Origin: Gammaproteobacteria bacterium
GTDB taxonomy: Bacteria; Pseudomonadota; Gammaproteobacteria; JABCZS01
NCBI GenBank assembly: GCA_013289605.1
Contig: JABCZS010000010.1
Span: forward strand, 2,118-66,117
Direction: 5' to 3'
Length of the DNA: 64,000 bases
Below are positions 43,064-52,496 of this stretch, in pieces. A program made the position numbers and the translations under genes. Each line of letters starts with the position of its first letter. Positions within the stretch are counted from its first letter, which is position 1. The notes below the pieces were generated by a model. It did no database searches. It worked only from the letters and a program-made list of their open reading frames with translations, and was not told the DNA's origin.

Positions 43064-45748
43064 CTAATGCGCCTCATCCCAATTATTACCCACTCCAGCA
43101 TGGGCCAATAAGCTTACGCCTAAATTGGCGGCTTTTGCCATTTTATCCATTAATATGGGCGTTAGGCTCTCGATGAGTTCGGTTTTTACCTCAAAAACAA
43201 GTTCATCGTGCACTTGCATGACCATGCGGGCGTCAATTTTCTCGGCGATAAAATAATGATCGATAATGATCATGGCGAGTTTAATAATATCCGCGGCCGT
43301 GCCTTGCAGCGGTGCGTTAATGGCTGCGCGCTCAGACGCCGTGCGTAGCGCCATATTACGTGAATTAATTTCCGGTAAATATAAACGCCGGCCAAAAAAA
43401 GTTTCAACAAATCCCTGACTGTGCGCAAGATTACGGGTATTTTCCATATACGCTTTTACGTTTGGATAGCGTTGGAAATAAGTGTCGATATACGCTTTTG
43501 CTTCATGACGTGAGACATCGAGTTGTTTTGCTAAACCAAACGCGGACATGCCATAAATCAAGCCAAAATTAATGGCTTTCGCATTGCGCCGCTCGATGTG
43601 TGTCACCTGTTCTGCCGTCAGATTAAACACTTCAGCCGCCGTTGCCGTATGGATATCTAAGCCTTGATGAAATGCTTTTTGTAAACCGGGATCATCTGCT
43701 AAATGTGCCATGATGCGTAATTCAATTTGCGAGTAATCGATGGCCACTATTTTATAGCCCGGGGGTGCGATAAACGCTTGTCGAATGCGGCGTCCTTCTT
43801 CGGTGCGGATAGGAATATTCTGTAAATTAGGATCAGAGGAGGATAAGCGTCCGGTCGCAGTCACTGTTTGTTGGTATGACGTATGTATGCGTCCTGTTTT
43901 GCCGTGAATTTGTTCGGGCAACTTTTCAGTGTAGGTGGACTTTAATTTACTTAAACTGCGGTATTCTAAAATCAGCTTGGGCAGTGGATAATCAAGCGCC
44001 AACTCCTGCAATACCGATTCGGAAGTCGAGGCTTGGCCGGTGGGCGTTTTACTGTGGGTTGGTAATTTTAATTTTTCAAATAAAATCGCTTGCAATTGTT
44101 TGGGCGATTCAATATTAAAACTCTCCCCCGCGATCGCATGAATTTCTTCTCTTAAAATATCCAAACGCGCGCCAAGTTCTTTACTTTGTTGTTGCAGCAA
44201 TTGCGCATCAATCAATACGCCAATGCGCTCCATGCGCGCTAAAACAAAAATCAATGGCATTTCGATACTTTCAAAGACTTCTTTAAGCCCGGAAACTTTA
44301 TCAATTTCTGGCCATAAGTGATGATGCAACTGCAAGCAAATGTCTGCTTTTTCTGCTGCAAAGGCAAGTGCTTTATCTAGAGGGATCTGATTAAAGGGGA
44401 GCTGTTTGCTGGCTTTACCTGCGATTTCATCATAAACCATCATGTGATAATTTAAATATTTCGCTGCAATTGCAGTTAAATTATGACGCGTGGCCGTTGA
44501 ATTGTATACATAAGATTCAATGAGCGTATCAAATTGCGCCCCACGAAATTCTATTCCCTTTTCAAAAAATAGATTGAGCAAGTTTTTTAAATTCTGGCCC
44601 ACTTTGGCCTGTAAAGGATCCTCTAATAAGGGTTTTAATGCAGAGAGTACCTGGGTGAGATTTAATTGTTGCGGTGCATCGATATAATCATGTGCAATGG
44701 GAATATACGCGGCAACACTAGGGGCTAGGGCTAATGAAATTCCGATAATTTGCGCACCGCAACTTTCAACATCAATGGCCCATAAGGGTGCTGCACGGAT
44801 TTTATCTAGCCAAGCCTTAAATTGATCTTCAGTTAAAATCAAGGAGTAATTTTTTTCTGCTTCTGGCTTTCTTGTGGGGGTAGGCAGCGTGTGTTGCTGT
44901 TCTAATTCTAATAGCCAGCCTTTAAACGCTAAACGATCAAACCAGGTTTTAAGTGTAGCGTTATCGGGTGCGCTGCGAACCAACTCGTGTGGGCGCACAT
45001 CCAGTGGCACATCACATTTTATGGTGACCAATTGTTTAGACAAGGGGAGCTCTGCAAGTGTAGCCCGTAAGTTTTCCCCAATTTTGCCTGTGATTTCGCT
45101 GGCATGAGCGATGATGTTGTCCAAGCTACCATATGCCTGCAGCCATTTTGCTGCGGTTTTAGGGCCAACTTTAGGCACGCCCGGAATATTATCTGAGGTA
45201 TCACCGGTCAGGGTCAGTAAATCGATAATTTGCGAAGGAGCGACGCCAAATTTTTTTTCAACACCCGCAGGGTCTAGCTCTGATTCCGTCATGGTATTAA
45301 CCAAATGGATCTGGGCGCTGACCACTTGTGCCATGTCTTTATCACCCGTTGAAATCAAAGTCTGCATCTGTTGCTTTGCGGCTTGCACCGCCAATGTCCC
45401 CATCACATCATCGGCCTCGACGCCCGATACACATAACACGGGTATGCCCATGGCTTTAATAATGGTGTGGATAGGTTCTAATTGTTGCACGAGCTCAGGC
45501 GGCATGGGGGGACGATGCGCTTTATATTCTGGATAAATCTCGCTACGAAATGTTTTTCCTTTGGCATCAAACACCACAGCCATATGACTAGGATTAATTT
45601 CATGCAATAACTTACGCAGCATATTAATCACGCCATAAACAGCCCCCGTCGGTTCACCTTGCGAATTGGTGAGTGGCGGCATGGCATGAAAAGCGCGGTA
45701 TACGTAAGACGAACCATCGACGAGGACAAATGGAGCAGGCATGAGCAA
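43064..45748 (-). CDS. polA: DNA polymerase I, proofreading site degenerate
   Basis: Repair and Okazaki-fragment polymerase, 894 residues. The 5' nuclease domain (about 5-290) has LVDGSSYVYRAFHAMPPL and GDTSDNIPGVPKVGPKTA. A 3'-5' exonuclease fold (about 310-500) and the polymerase domain with DPNLQNIPIRTEEGRRIRQAF, DYSQIELRIMAHL and the MQVHDELVFEV motif follow. In the exonuclease domain the DVE pair is kept, but the Asp of the GQNLKYD motif (near residue 388) and the Asp of AAEDAD (Lys467 here) are lost, so proofreading is probably absent. Confidence 0.95.
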   Translation of the reverse strand: MLMPAPFVLVDGSSYVYRAFHAMPPLTNSQGEPTGAVYGVINMLRKLLHEINPSHMAVVFDAKGKTFRSEIYPEYKAHRPPMPPELVQQLEPIHTIIKAMGIPVLCVSGVEADDVMGTLAVQAAKQQMQTLISTGDKDMAQVVSAQIHLVNTMTESELDPAGVEKKFGVAPSQIIDLLTLTGDTSDNIPGVPKVGPKTAAKWLQAYGSLDNIIAHASEITGKIGENLRATLAELPLSKQLVTIKCDVPLDVRPHELVRSAPDNATLKTWFDRLAFKGWLLELEQQHTLPTPTRKPEAEKNYSLILTEDQFKAWLDKIRAAPLWAIDVESCGAQIIGISLALAPSVAAYIPIAHDYIDAPQQLNLTQVLSALKPLLEDPLQAKVGQNLKNLLNLFFEKGIEFRGAQFDTLIESYVYNSTATRHNLTAIAAKYLNYHMMVYDEIAGKASKQLPFNQIPLDKALAFAAEKADICLQLHHHLWPEIDKVSGLKEVFESIEMPLIFVLARMERIGVLIDAQLLQQQSKELGARLDILREEIHAIAGESFNIESPKQLQAILFEKLKLPTHSKTPTGQASTSESVLQELALDYPLPKLILEYRSLSKLKSTYTEKLPEQIHGKTGRIHTSYQQTVTATGRLSSSDPNLQNIPIRTEEGRRIRQAFIAPPGYKIVAIDYSQIELRIMAHLADDPGLQKAFHQGLDIHTATAAEVFNLTAEQVTHIERRNAKAINFGLIYGMSAFGLAKQLDVSRHEAKAYIDTYFQRYPNVKAYMENTRNLAHSQGFVETFFGRRLYLPEINSRNMALRTASERAAINAPLQGTAADIIKLAMIIIDHYFIAEKIDARMVMQVHDELVFEVKTELIESLTPILMDKMAKAANLGVSLLAHAGVGNNWDEAH

Positions 45749-45821
45749 CCCTTAAGTATGGGATAAAGCTAAATACTACGCCTGTTAAAATAAAATGTCG
45801 ACATTCCACCGTGCAACAATC

Positions 45822-47999
45822 CTAGACATAATGCTCAGACGCAGACTGTAAATGGGCATAGGCAAGCACTAACCATTTACTGCCTAATTTTTCAAAATTC
45901 ACTTGCACACGTGCATGCTCGCCTTGGCCTTCATAGGCGAGCACCGTGCCTAGCCCAAATTTTTCATGCTTAACCCGTGCCCCGAGTGGAAACGGCAAAA
46001 AGGCTTGAACAGGATTAACCGGCATCGACACGGTTCGATAGCCACCCCCACTTGCTTTAGGGGTTTTGCGCACCCGCACTGGGGATAAAAATTCTTCTGG
46101 AATTTCAGTGATAAAACGAGAGGGCGGGCTCATGGCTTCTCGGCCATGAAAACGTCGGCATTGTGCGTAACTTAACACCAATTTTTTCATGGCACGCGTC
46201 ATGCCGACGTAACACAACCGTCTTTCTTCTTCGACATGTTTATGTTCGGCTATCGCCATTTGATGCGGAAATAACCCTTCTTCTAAACCACACATAAAGA
46301 CTAAAGGAAATTCTAAGCCTTTTGCTGAATGCAGCGTCATGAGTTGCACGCAGGCTTGATGGGGATCCGCCTGCTCCTCACCTGCTTCCAGCGCAGCATG
46401 AGCAAGAAAACTATTTAAGAGTGAACCTTCATCATGTTCGGGGTGGTATTGGCGTGCCGCGCTAATCAGCTCTTCTAAGTTTTCTAAGCGAGATAACATT
46501 TTATCGCGATCCGTTGCTTTATATTGCTCAATTAAGCCACTGCCTTTAATCACCGCTTCGACTTGCTCATGCAAGCTATGCGCATTAAAAGCCATTTCCC
46601 GCAGCGCTTCAATTAAAGTTAAAAACTGCTGCAAGGCTTTGGCCGCGCGCGCAGATAATACATCATGTTGGATTAAAAACACCGCGGCATCCCATAAGGA
46701 TTGTTGAGATTGCCTGCTTTGCTCGCGAATAAGTGCTTGCGTTTGCTCACCAATACCGCGCGTCGGCCAGTTGACTACACGCTCAAAAGCCGCGCCATCA
46801 TGGGTATGCGCAACTAAACGTATATAAGCCAACGCATCTTTAATTTCTGCACGCTCAAAAAACCGCTGCCCGCCGTAGATCCGATACGGTATTCCGGCCT
46901 GAATTAAAGATTCTTCTAACACCCGTGATTGCGCATTGGAGCGGTATAAAATAGCGACCTCAGCAAACGAATGCAACTGGCCCCATTTTTTAATTTCTGA
47001 TGTGACAAATTGGGCTTCATCAATTTCATTAAATGCTTCGTAAAGCGCAATCGGTTCACCCTCACCGTCTTGGGTCCATAATTCTTTGCCTAAACGTGCA
47101 GTATTATGGCTGATTAAGGCATTGGACGCCGATAAAATATTTTGCGTCGAGCGATAGTTTTGCTCTAAGCGGATCACTTGGGCTTGCGGGAAATCTTGGG
47201 TGAACTTACGAATATTTTCAATTTTCGCGCCCCGCCAGCCGTAAATGGATTGATCATCATCTCCGACTATAGTGAGAAAGTTACACGCGCCCGCAAGTTG
47301 CCGCAGCCATGCATATTGGATAGCATTGGTGTCTTGAAACTCATCCACTAAAATATATTGAAAGCGTTGCTGATAATGCTCGAGCAAGGCTTTATTATCA
47401 CGCAATAATTCATACGTCCGCAGCAGAATTTCTGCAAAATCCACTACGCCTGCCTGCTGGCACATCGCTTCATAGGCCTGATAAATCTTCAGCTGCGTTT
47501 TTACAAATAAATCAAAACCCGGTTCAATGTGATGAGGCCGCAAGCCCGCATCTTTTTTACTGTTAATAAAGCCTTGTGCTTGTTTAGGTTTCCAACGCGT
47601 ATCATCTAAGTCTAACGATTTAATGACCCGCTTAATGTAACGCAGCTGATCATCGCTGTCTAAAATTTGAAAACCTTCGGGCAAGCCCGCATCCTGCCAA
47701 TGCATGCGCAACAAACGATGTGCTAAACCATGAAACGTACCGACCCACATTTTGGCCACTGAAGTGTTGAGTAACTCACCCATACGATTGCGCATTTCTT
47801 GCGCAGCTTTATTGGTGAAAGTGACTGCTAAAATCGCGTGGGGAGAAACGTGTTGTGTGGTGATGAGCCATATCATACGATGCACTAAAACCCGCGTCTT
47901 ACCACTGCCGGCACCCGCTAAAATCAGTTGATGATTCGGTGGCGCACTCACCGCTTGTTGTTGCTTTTCGTTTAAGGTGGCTAATAATTCATTTATCAT
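45822..47999 (-). CDS. uvrD: UvrD/PcrA-type DNA helicase II
   Basis: Superfamily 1A 3'-5' helicase of nucleotide-excision and mismatch repair, 725 residues. Visible motifs are AGAGSGKTRVLVHR near residue 29, FTNKAAQEMRNRM, LVDEFQDTN, GDDDQSIYGWRGA, LEQNYRST and MTLHSAKGLEFPLVFMCGLEE. A C-terminal Tudor-like region, as in UvrD, ends the protein. It lies upstream of polA in the same direction, 73 bases away. Confidence 0.94.
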   Translation of the reverse strand: MINELLATLNEKQQQAVSAPPNHQLILAGAGSGKTRVLVHRMIWLITTQHVSPHAILAVTFTNKAAQEMRNRMGELLNTSVAKMWVGTFHGLAHRLLRMHWQDAGLPEGFQILDSDDQLRYIKRVIKSLDLDDTRWKPKQAQGFINSKKDAGLRPHHIEPGFDLFVKTQLKIYQAYEAMCQQAGVVDFAEILLRTYELLRDNKALLEHYQQRFQYILVDEFQDTNAIQYAWLRQLAGACNFLTIVGDDDQSIYGWRGAKIENIRKFTQDFPQAQVIRLEQNYRSTQNILSASNALISHNTARLGKELWTQDGEGEPIALYEAFNEIDEAQFVTSEIKKWGQLHSFAEVAILYRSNAQSRVLEESLIQAGIPYRIYGGQRFFERAEIKDALAYIRLVAHTHDGAAFERVVNWPTRGIGEQTQALIREQSRQSQQSLWDAAVFLIQHDVLSARAAKALQQFLTLIEALREMAFNAHSLHEQVEAVIKGSGLIEQYKATDRDKMLSRLENLEELISAARQYHPEHDEGSLLNSFLAHAALEAGEEQADPHQACVQLMTLHSAKGLEFPLVFMCGLEEGLFPHQMAIAEHKHVEEERRLCYVGMTRAMKKLVLSYAQCRRFHGREAMSPPSRFITEIPEEFLSPVRVRKTPKASGGGYRTVSMPVNPVQAFLPFPLGARVKHEKFGLGTVLAYEGQGEHARVQVNFEKLGSKWLVLAYAHLQSASEHYV

Positions 48000-48116
48000 G
48001 ATCAGGGCTTCGCTATAGATTTAAGTGGAAATATTGCATCAAGGAAGATAGGCATAGAATACCTGCAAATGAGGGGAAAACCAACTGATAACCACTCCTC
48101 TAATTCAAACCGTGCG

Positions 48117-49811
48117 TTACGCCTTTGCTTGGACAGCGCAAGGCTCTTTAATCGTAGTATGATTTAAGTCATTTGTAGGTTTAACCGTGGGATATTTATA
48201 GAGCACTAAAAAATTAGTGTTAGCCGTAATATTTTGTGGAAATTTTATCGCAGGGTGCTTGGTCTGTGTGTCCAGATAATCTTTTGCATTAAATTGATAT
48301 AATTCATTAAACGGCACCAAACGTATCATATTATTCCATAACAGTTGCACACTGATCACTTCTTGAAACATTAGACTGTAATACTGCGCAACCCCGATCA
48401 TTGCTTTGCAATGACCATTGATCAAACATGCAGCCAGTTCCGGTAACTGAGTGTATGCCGCATTCATTAATAGACTGTTGAGACGATAAGGATCTTGAAA
48501 AGTATATCGGTTGAGGTATAGGGAATCAAAGATTTGTTCCCACAGTGTAGTGGTCTCATCTTTTTTAAGGTTAACAAAGCTTTTTGGCTCATGCACCATA
48601 GCGCTGAATATATCTTTTATCGTCAAAGTTTGGTTATCTCCATATTCCAAATGAATATCTCCGGCTATAACCATGAGACAGACAATCAGGTATTGAAACA
48701 TGTGCGATACTTTCCCATGGATCAATAATTTAGGATCTGTTTTACTACTTTCAGAAAAATATTCACCGTTACTAATTATTCCCATCATGATCTCGATAGG
48801 GATTAAACCCAGTAATTTCACCGCACTTTCACCCAATCCAAACGGTTGCAGAATATTTAAAATGGCACGCTTTAATAAAGAATTTAATTTTAAGGGTTTA
48901 AAATCTGCATTGGGAACAATAATTTCATAACCCATGTGCATTTTTTTTTGATAAGATTGAGATAAATGCTTACTGGGTAAAAAACCATTGGCCTCTTTGA
49001 TAATTTCTTTTTCAAGCGCTTTCAAATAGTGGCAACACCAATCAGGGCGATGCATGGTTTCATAAATAATAATCAGCGCATTTTTAAGGGCTGTTTTTTT
49101 ATCGGGCGCTTTGCCAAAAGTTTCTTGTTCATTGGCATCCTGTATGCCTATATCCTGCAGTTTCGGTGCTTCATAATGACGAGCAAACTGATCCGTTATC
49201 CCTTGAGATAAATCAGTAAGGTATGACAGTTTGAAATATTTTATTTTCTTAAGCAGAAAATCTTGTATTAAGTTATCAGCAATATGCTGATAAGAAGAGG
49301 GAACATCATACATTTGTCCATGATGGAAATGACATAAGCTAACCAGATCATCAATTTGATTCGTTTTTTTTGCATGCTGTAGTAATGCTTCGACAAACTC
49401 ATAAGAGGTATGCTTTGCGGCTAAATACAAGACATTGTAATTTCCATTAATAAAACCTGCGAGCTTCGCGCCCCGCTCGAGTAAACAGTGCGCAGCCGGG
49501 ATGGCATTTTTACCGACTGCCACCATTAAAGGGCTGATATAAGACATGCCCTCATTTTCTTTCTCTAGTTTTGCGTAAGCATTTTGATCAAAGCCTAGGG
49601 CGAGTACTTGGGCTAATAATTCAGGCTGATTATGATAGGCCAGATAATGTACCCAGGTCGCATCGGTAAATTCAGCGAAGTCAAATTCTTGTTCTTTAAT
49701 CGCTTCAAGTTCATCAGCGTTAGCACGGTCCAAAACTTCCCTAATAAAGGCGAGCGCATCATCAGGTTCTGAAAAAATATCACGATCTCTTAAAGATGTT
49801 AAGGATTTCAT
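48117..49811 (-). CDS. Ankyrin-repeat-like protein, possible effector
   Basis: A 564-residue protein with no signal peptide. Residues about 55-160 form degenerate ankyrin units (HYLAYHNQPELLAQVLALGFD, SPLMVAVGKNAIPAAHCLLERGA, NVLYLAAKHTSYEFVEALLQHA). The rest is helical and lacks a domain I know, apart from one hydrophobic stretch (MFQYLIVCLMVIAGDI). In Legionella-like bacteria such proteins are frequently Dot/Icm effectors, but no secretion signal or system is visible here. It is divergent from the HslV-like gene. Confidence 0.65.
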   Translation of the reverse strand: MKSLTSLRDRDIFSEPDDALAFIREVLDRANADELEAIKEQEFDFAEFTDATWVHYLAYHNQPELLAQVLALGFDQNAYAKLEKENEGMSYISPLMVAVGKNAIPAAHCLLERGAKLAGFINGNYNVLYLAAKHTSYEFVEALLQHAKKTNQIDDLVSLCHFHHGQMYDVPSSYQHIADNLIQDFLLKKIKYFKLSYLTDLSQGITDQFARHYEAPKLQDIGIQDANEQETFGKAPDKKTALKNALIIIYETMHRPDWCCHYLKALEKEIIKEANGFLPSKHLSQSYQKKMHMGYEIIVPNADFKPLKLNSLLKRAILNILQPFGLGESAVKLLGLIPIEIMMGIISNGEYFSESSKTDPKLLIHGKVSHMFQYLIVCLMVIAGDIHLEYGDNQTLTIKDIFSAMVHEPKSFVNLKKDETTTLWEQIFDSLYLNRYTFQDPYRLNSLLMNAAYTQLPELAACLINGHCKAMIGVAQYYSLMFQEVISVQLLWNNMIRLVPFNELYQFNAKDYLDTQTKHPAIKFPQNITANTNFLVLYKYPTVKPTNDLNHTTIKEPCAVQAKA

Positions 49812-49992
49812 TGACTTAAGTTTTGCCTTTTAAGGGTTTGAAGAATAATTTATCATAATCAACGTCCTAAAGCAAGCAAGTCAACTTAATATGGACTTAA
49901 GTCTGGCCTACTTGCCTCTAAAGGGCACCCCCGAAAAAATGTTGACTATGATAAGATCCGTACCTTATTAAAACTTAAGGAAAAAAAACACC

Positions 49993-50571
49993 ATGTCTAC
50001 CGTCACCGCCGTGAGAAAAAATGGTTACATTGCCATCGCCTGCGATACCCTCATTAAATGGGGCAGTGAAAAAAATGCAGCCAAGCACGTGATAAATCAC
50101 AATAAAATTATGACCATTGGAGAAAACTATATTGCGGTCACGGGCCCTGCGGCCGGTTACCATGCCCTAAAGCATTTCTTTTTGAATCAAGAAGGGGAAG
50201 TCTTGTTGCGTAGCCCAGAGGATATTTTCTTATACTGGCGCGATTTCCAAAAAGCATTAAAAGAAGAGTATTTTTTTGAATCCAAGTCTGAAGAATCTGG
50301 TTTTGAGACCAACACTTTAGATGTGCTACTGATCAATCCTTATGGCATTTTTGCTGTCGGGTCTTACCGTGATATCCAACAATTTGCTCATTATTATGCT
50401 TATGGGGCGGGCAATGAATATGCGTTAGGCGCCATGTTTACGCAATATGATAATCCGAATCTAGATGCAAAAAATATTGCCGAAATAGGGATTAATGCGG
50501 CGGCAGAATTTAGTGACAGCACTGCGCTGCCATTGATTTCCCATGTCATTAAAGAAGTACACCATGACTAG
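49993..50571 (+). CDS. HslV-like Ntn hydrolase with Ser at the nucleophile position
   Basis: A 192-residue protein that aligns with the start of HslV: STVTAVRKNGYIAIACDT matches TTIVSVRRNGHVVIAGD, placing Ser2 at the position of the HslV nucleophile Thr1 and Asp18 at Asp17. A lysine near residue 38 could match Lys33. Later GAGNEYALGAMF and ISVIKEV-type segments fit the fold. No hslU or true hslV is nearby. An AAGGA site precedes the ATG. It overlaps the GDPD gene by 8 bases. Whether it is a peptidase is untested. Confidence 0.65.
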   Translation: MSTVTAVRKNGYIAIACDTLIKWGSEKNAAKHVINHNKIMTIGENYIAVTGPAAGYHALKHFFLNQEGEVLLRSPEDIFLYWRDFQKALKEEYFFESKSEESGFETNTLDVLLINPYGIFAVGSYRDIQQFAHYYAYGAGNEYALGAMFTQYDNPNLDAKNIAEIGINAAAEFSDSTALPLISHVIKEVHHD

Positions 50572-51295
50572 TGATTTCGTGTTGCCCCCACTCATTGCCC
50601 ACCGGGGCGCAAGCGGCATTGCTCCGGAAAATACATTAATGGCTTTTGCCACCGCGCAGCAATTGGGGGCGAAGTGGGTCGAATTTGATGTCATGCTGAC
50701 CCAAGATAACATGGCGATAGTGCATCATGATGACACGTTTGCCCGGATCCTAGGTCTTAATCAAACGGTGCACCAGATGTCCTATGCTGACATTAAAACG
50801 TGTGATGCCGGCAGTTGGTTAGACAAGAAATTTTCTTTTGTGCGTATTCCGACCCTTGCGCAAACCTTAAGCTGCTGCGCCGATTTAGGTTTATCGCTTA
50901 ATATCGAAATAAAAACGACGGCCGCTTTTTCTAAAGCTACTGCCGAGGAAACCTTAGCTGTCTTGTCAAAATTTAATTTTTATCACCCAGAGAATGTGTT
51001 GATATCCAGTCAAGAGCCCCTTGCGCTAAGCACCGTTTATCAACAGGCACCCACTTATCGCTTAGGTTTAGTGGCCGATAATTGGGCGGATGTCGATGCG
51101 GCGCTAAGTTTAGACTTTAAACTTTACTCCCTTAATTTACATTACCCTATGATTACCCCGGAGAAAATGGCGCAAGTTCAAGCGCAGCAATATCACGTGC
51201 TAGCCTTTACGGTAAATGATCGCGCGCTGGCTGAGCGTTTATTTAGCCTAGGGGTCTGCAGTGTTTTTTCCGATGATGTGCGATTATTGAAATAA
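50564..51295 (+). CDS. Glycerophosphodiester phosphodiesterase
   Basis: A 243-residue GDPD, which releases glycerol-3-phosphate from deacylated phospholipids. AHRGASGIAPENTLMAF, the WVEFDVMLTQD metal-binding Glu/Asp, VHHDDTF and NIEIKT are intact, and it ends with CSVFSDD. No signal peptide, so probably cytoplasmic (UgpQ-like). The ATG at 50564 lies in the end of the HslV-like gene, so translation is likely coupled. Confidence 0.92.
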   Translation: MTSDFVLPPLIAHRGASGIAPENTLMAFATAQQLGAKWVEFDVMLTQDNMAIVHHDDTFARILGLNQTVHQMSYADIKTCDAGSWLDKKFSFVRIPTLAQTLSCCADLGLSLNIEIKTTAAFSKATAEETLAVLSKFNFYHPENVLISSQEPLALSTVYQQAPTYRLGLVADNWADVDAALSLDFKLYSLNLHYPMITPEKMAQVQAQQYHVLAFTVNDRALAERLFSLGVCSVFSDDVRLLK

Positions 51296-51460
51296 GGTCA
51301 GTGAAATAATTCAAAACTGGATAGGCCATTGCATAGCCGTATAAAAGACTCGCAAAATTTGGATTTTTTCGCCTCTAATTGAATAGGGTGCAAATATTCA
51401 ATGATCTATTGTTGCAAATATAGTACAATTTGATCAACCCATCTTAGGAAAAAAGAGATC

Positions 51461-52456
51461 ATGAATAAAATAATATGCAGCTTCGTTTACTTATTACTCC
51501 ATATCCATACCGCATACGCGCAGACTGAGCTTTTTGCTTACATCACTAATGCGGCCGCACCTAGCCATGTGAGTGTGTGTCGCATCCATCCTGACACGGG
51601 TCAGTTTGAGACCTGTGAACCTGCTTATCTTGAAAATTTATCGGCGCCGATTGGGTTGGCCTTGGCAACCATCGATCACACCACTTACGCCTATATCAGC
51701 AACAATACTTATCCTAATTTTGTGTTGCGCTGCAGAGTTAATGCTGAACATTTAGAGGGATGTGGATTGACCGATGTCCCGTCATATACCGGCATTGCGA
51801 TTCATAAAAGCGATGATCATTATGCCTACTTGGCTTACAGTGATTCTGTGGAAAAATGTCGTATCAGTGCAAAGGGTGAATTGGCGCGGCACGATTGTCA
51901 TGATTCAGGGGCAGGACGCATCTTTGCAAATGGCCCTATTTTTATGCGCTTTCTCACTCTAAATCAAGAAAACTATGTCTATATTGCCAATGGCGATTAT
52001 CAGCCTAATGCGAGCGTTACCCGCTGTCGCGTTGATGCCCAGGGTGATTTTACCGCCTGCAAAGATTCGGGCGCAGGCGCTAGCTTTAATGGTGCAGCGG
52101 ATATTGATTTTGCCTTCATTGCGGGAAAAACGTATGCGTATATCACGGAGCCTACCGGCGTCATTAAAAAATGTATCCTGAATGACTATACAGGGCTATT
52201 AAATGAATGTGCTGCAACAGGTAAAGGTTTTCATGCGCCATTAGGTTTAAGCATTATCACCCTTGAGAATAAACTGTATGCCTATGTCGTTGATGGCGGA
52301 TTTCGTGCACCGGTTGCAAACCTTGTGTACCACTGTAAGGTGGATAATTCTGGCGATCTGGATTGTGGCGATTCAGGTGTCGGACCTGTGTTCTCAAATC
52401 CTTTTGATATCGCGTTACTCGATCGTTGTGCCCCTGGCAAGTGTGGATTTTTTTAA
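51461..52456 (+). CDS. Secreted cysteine-paired beta-propeller-like protein
   Basis: A 331-residue protein with a signal peptide (residues 1-20). The body has six repeats of about 45-52 residues, each beginning with a [FY][AV]Y[ILV] strand (near residues 28, 75, 118, 170, 218 and 265) and containing a CR[VI]...C pair. Three repeats also carry DSG.G..F. This pattern suggests a six-bladed propeller with one disulfide per blade; ligand and role are unknown. It is a separate gene with AGGAAAAAAGAG before the ATG. Confidence 0.7.
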   Translation: MNKIICSFVYLLLHIHTAYAQTELFAYITNAAAPSHVSVCRIHPDTGQFETCEPAYLENLSAPIGLALATIDHTTYAYISNNTYPNFVLRCRVNAEHLEGCGLTDVPSYTGIAIHKSDDHYAYLAYSDSVEKCRISAKGELARHDCHDSGAGRIFANGPIFMRFLTLNQENYVYIANGDYQPNASVTRCRVDAQGDFTACKDSGAGASFNGAADIDFAFIAGKTYAYITEPTGVIKKCILNDYTGLLNECAATGKGFHAPLGLSIITLENKLYAYVVDGGFRAPVANLVYHCKVDNSGDLDCGDSGVGPVFSNPFDIALLDRCAPGKCGFF

Positions 52457-52496
52457 CTAAAATTACTCTACTATCCCTCTTACCCTTAGGTTCATC

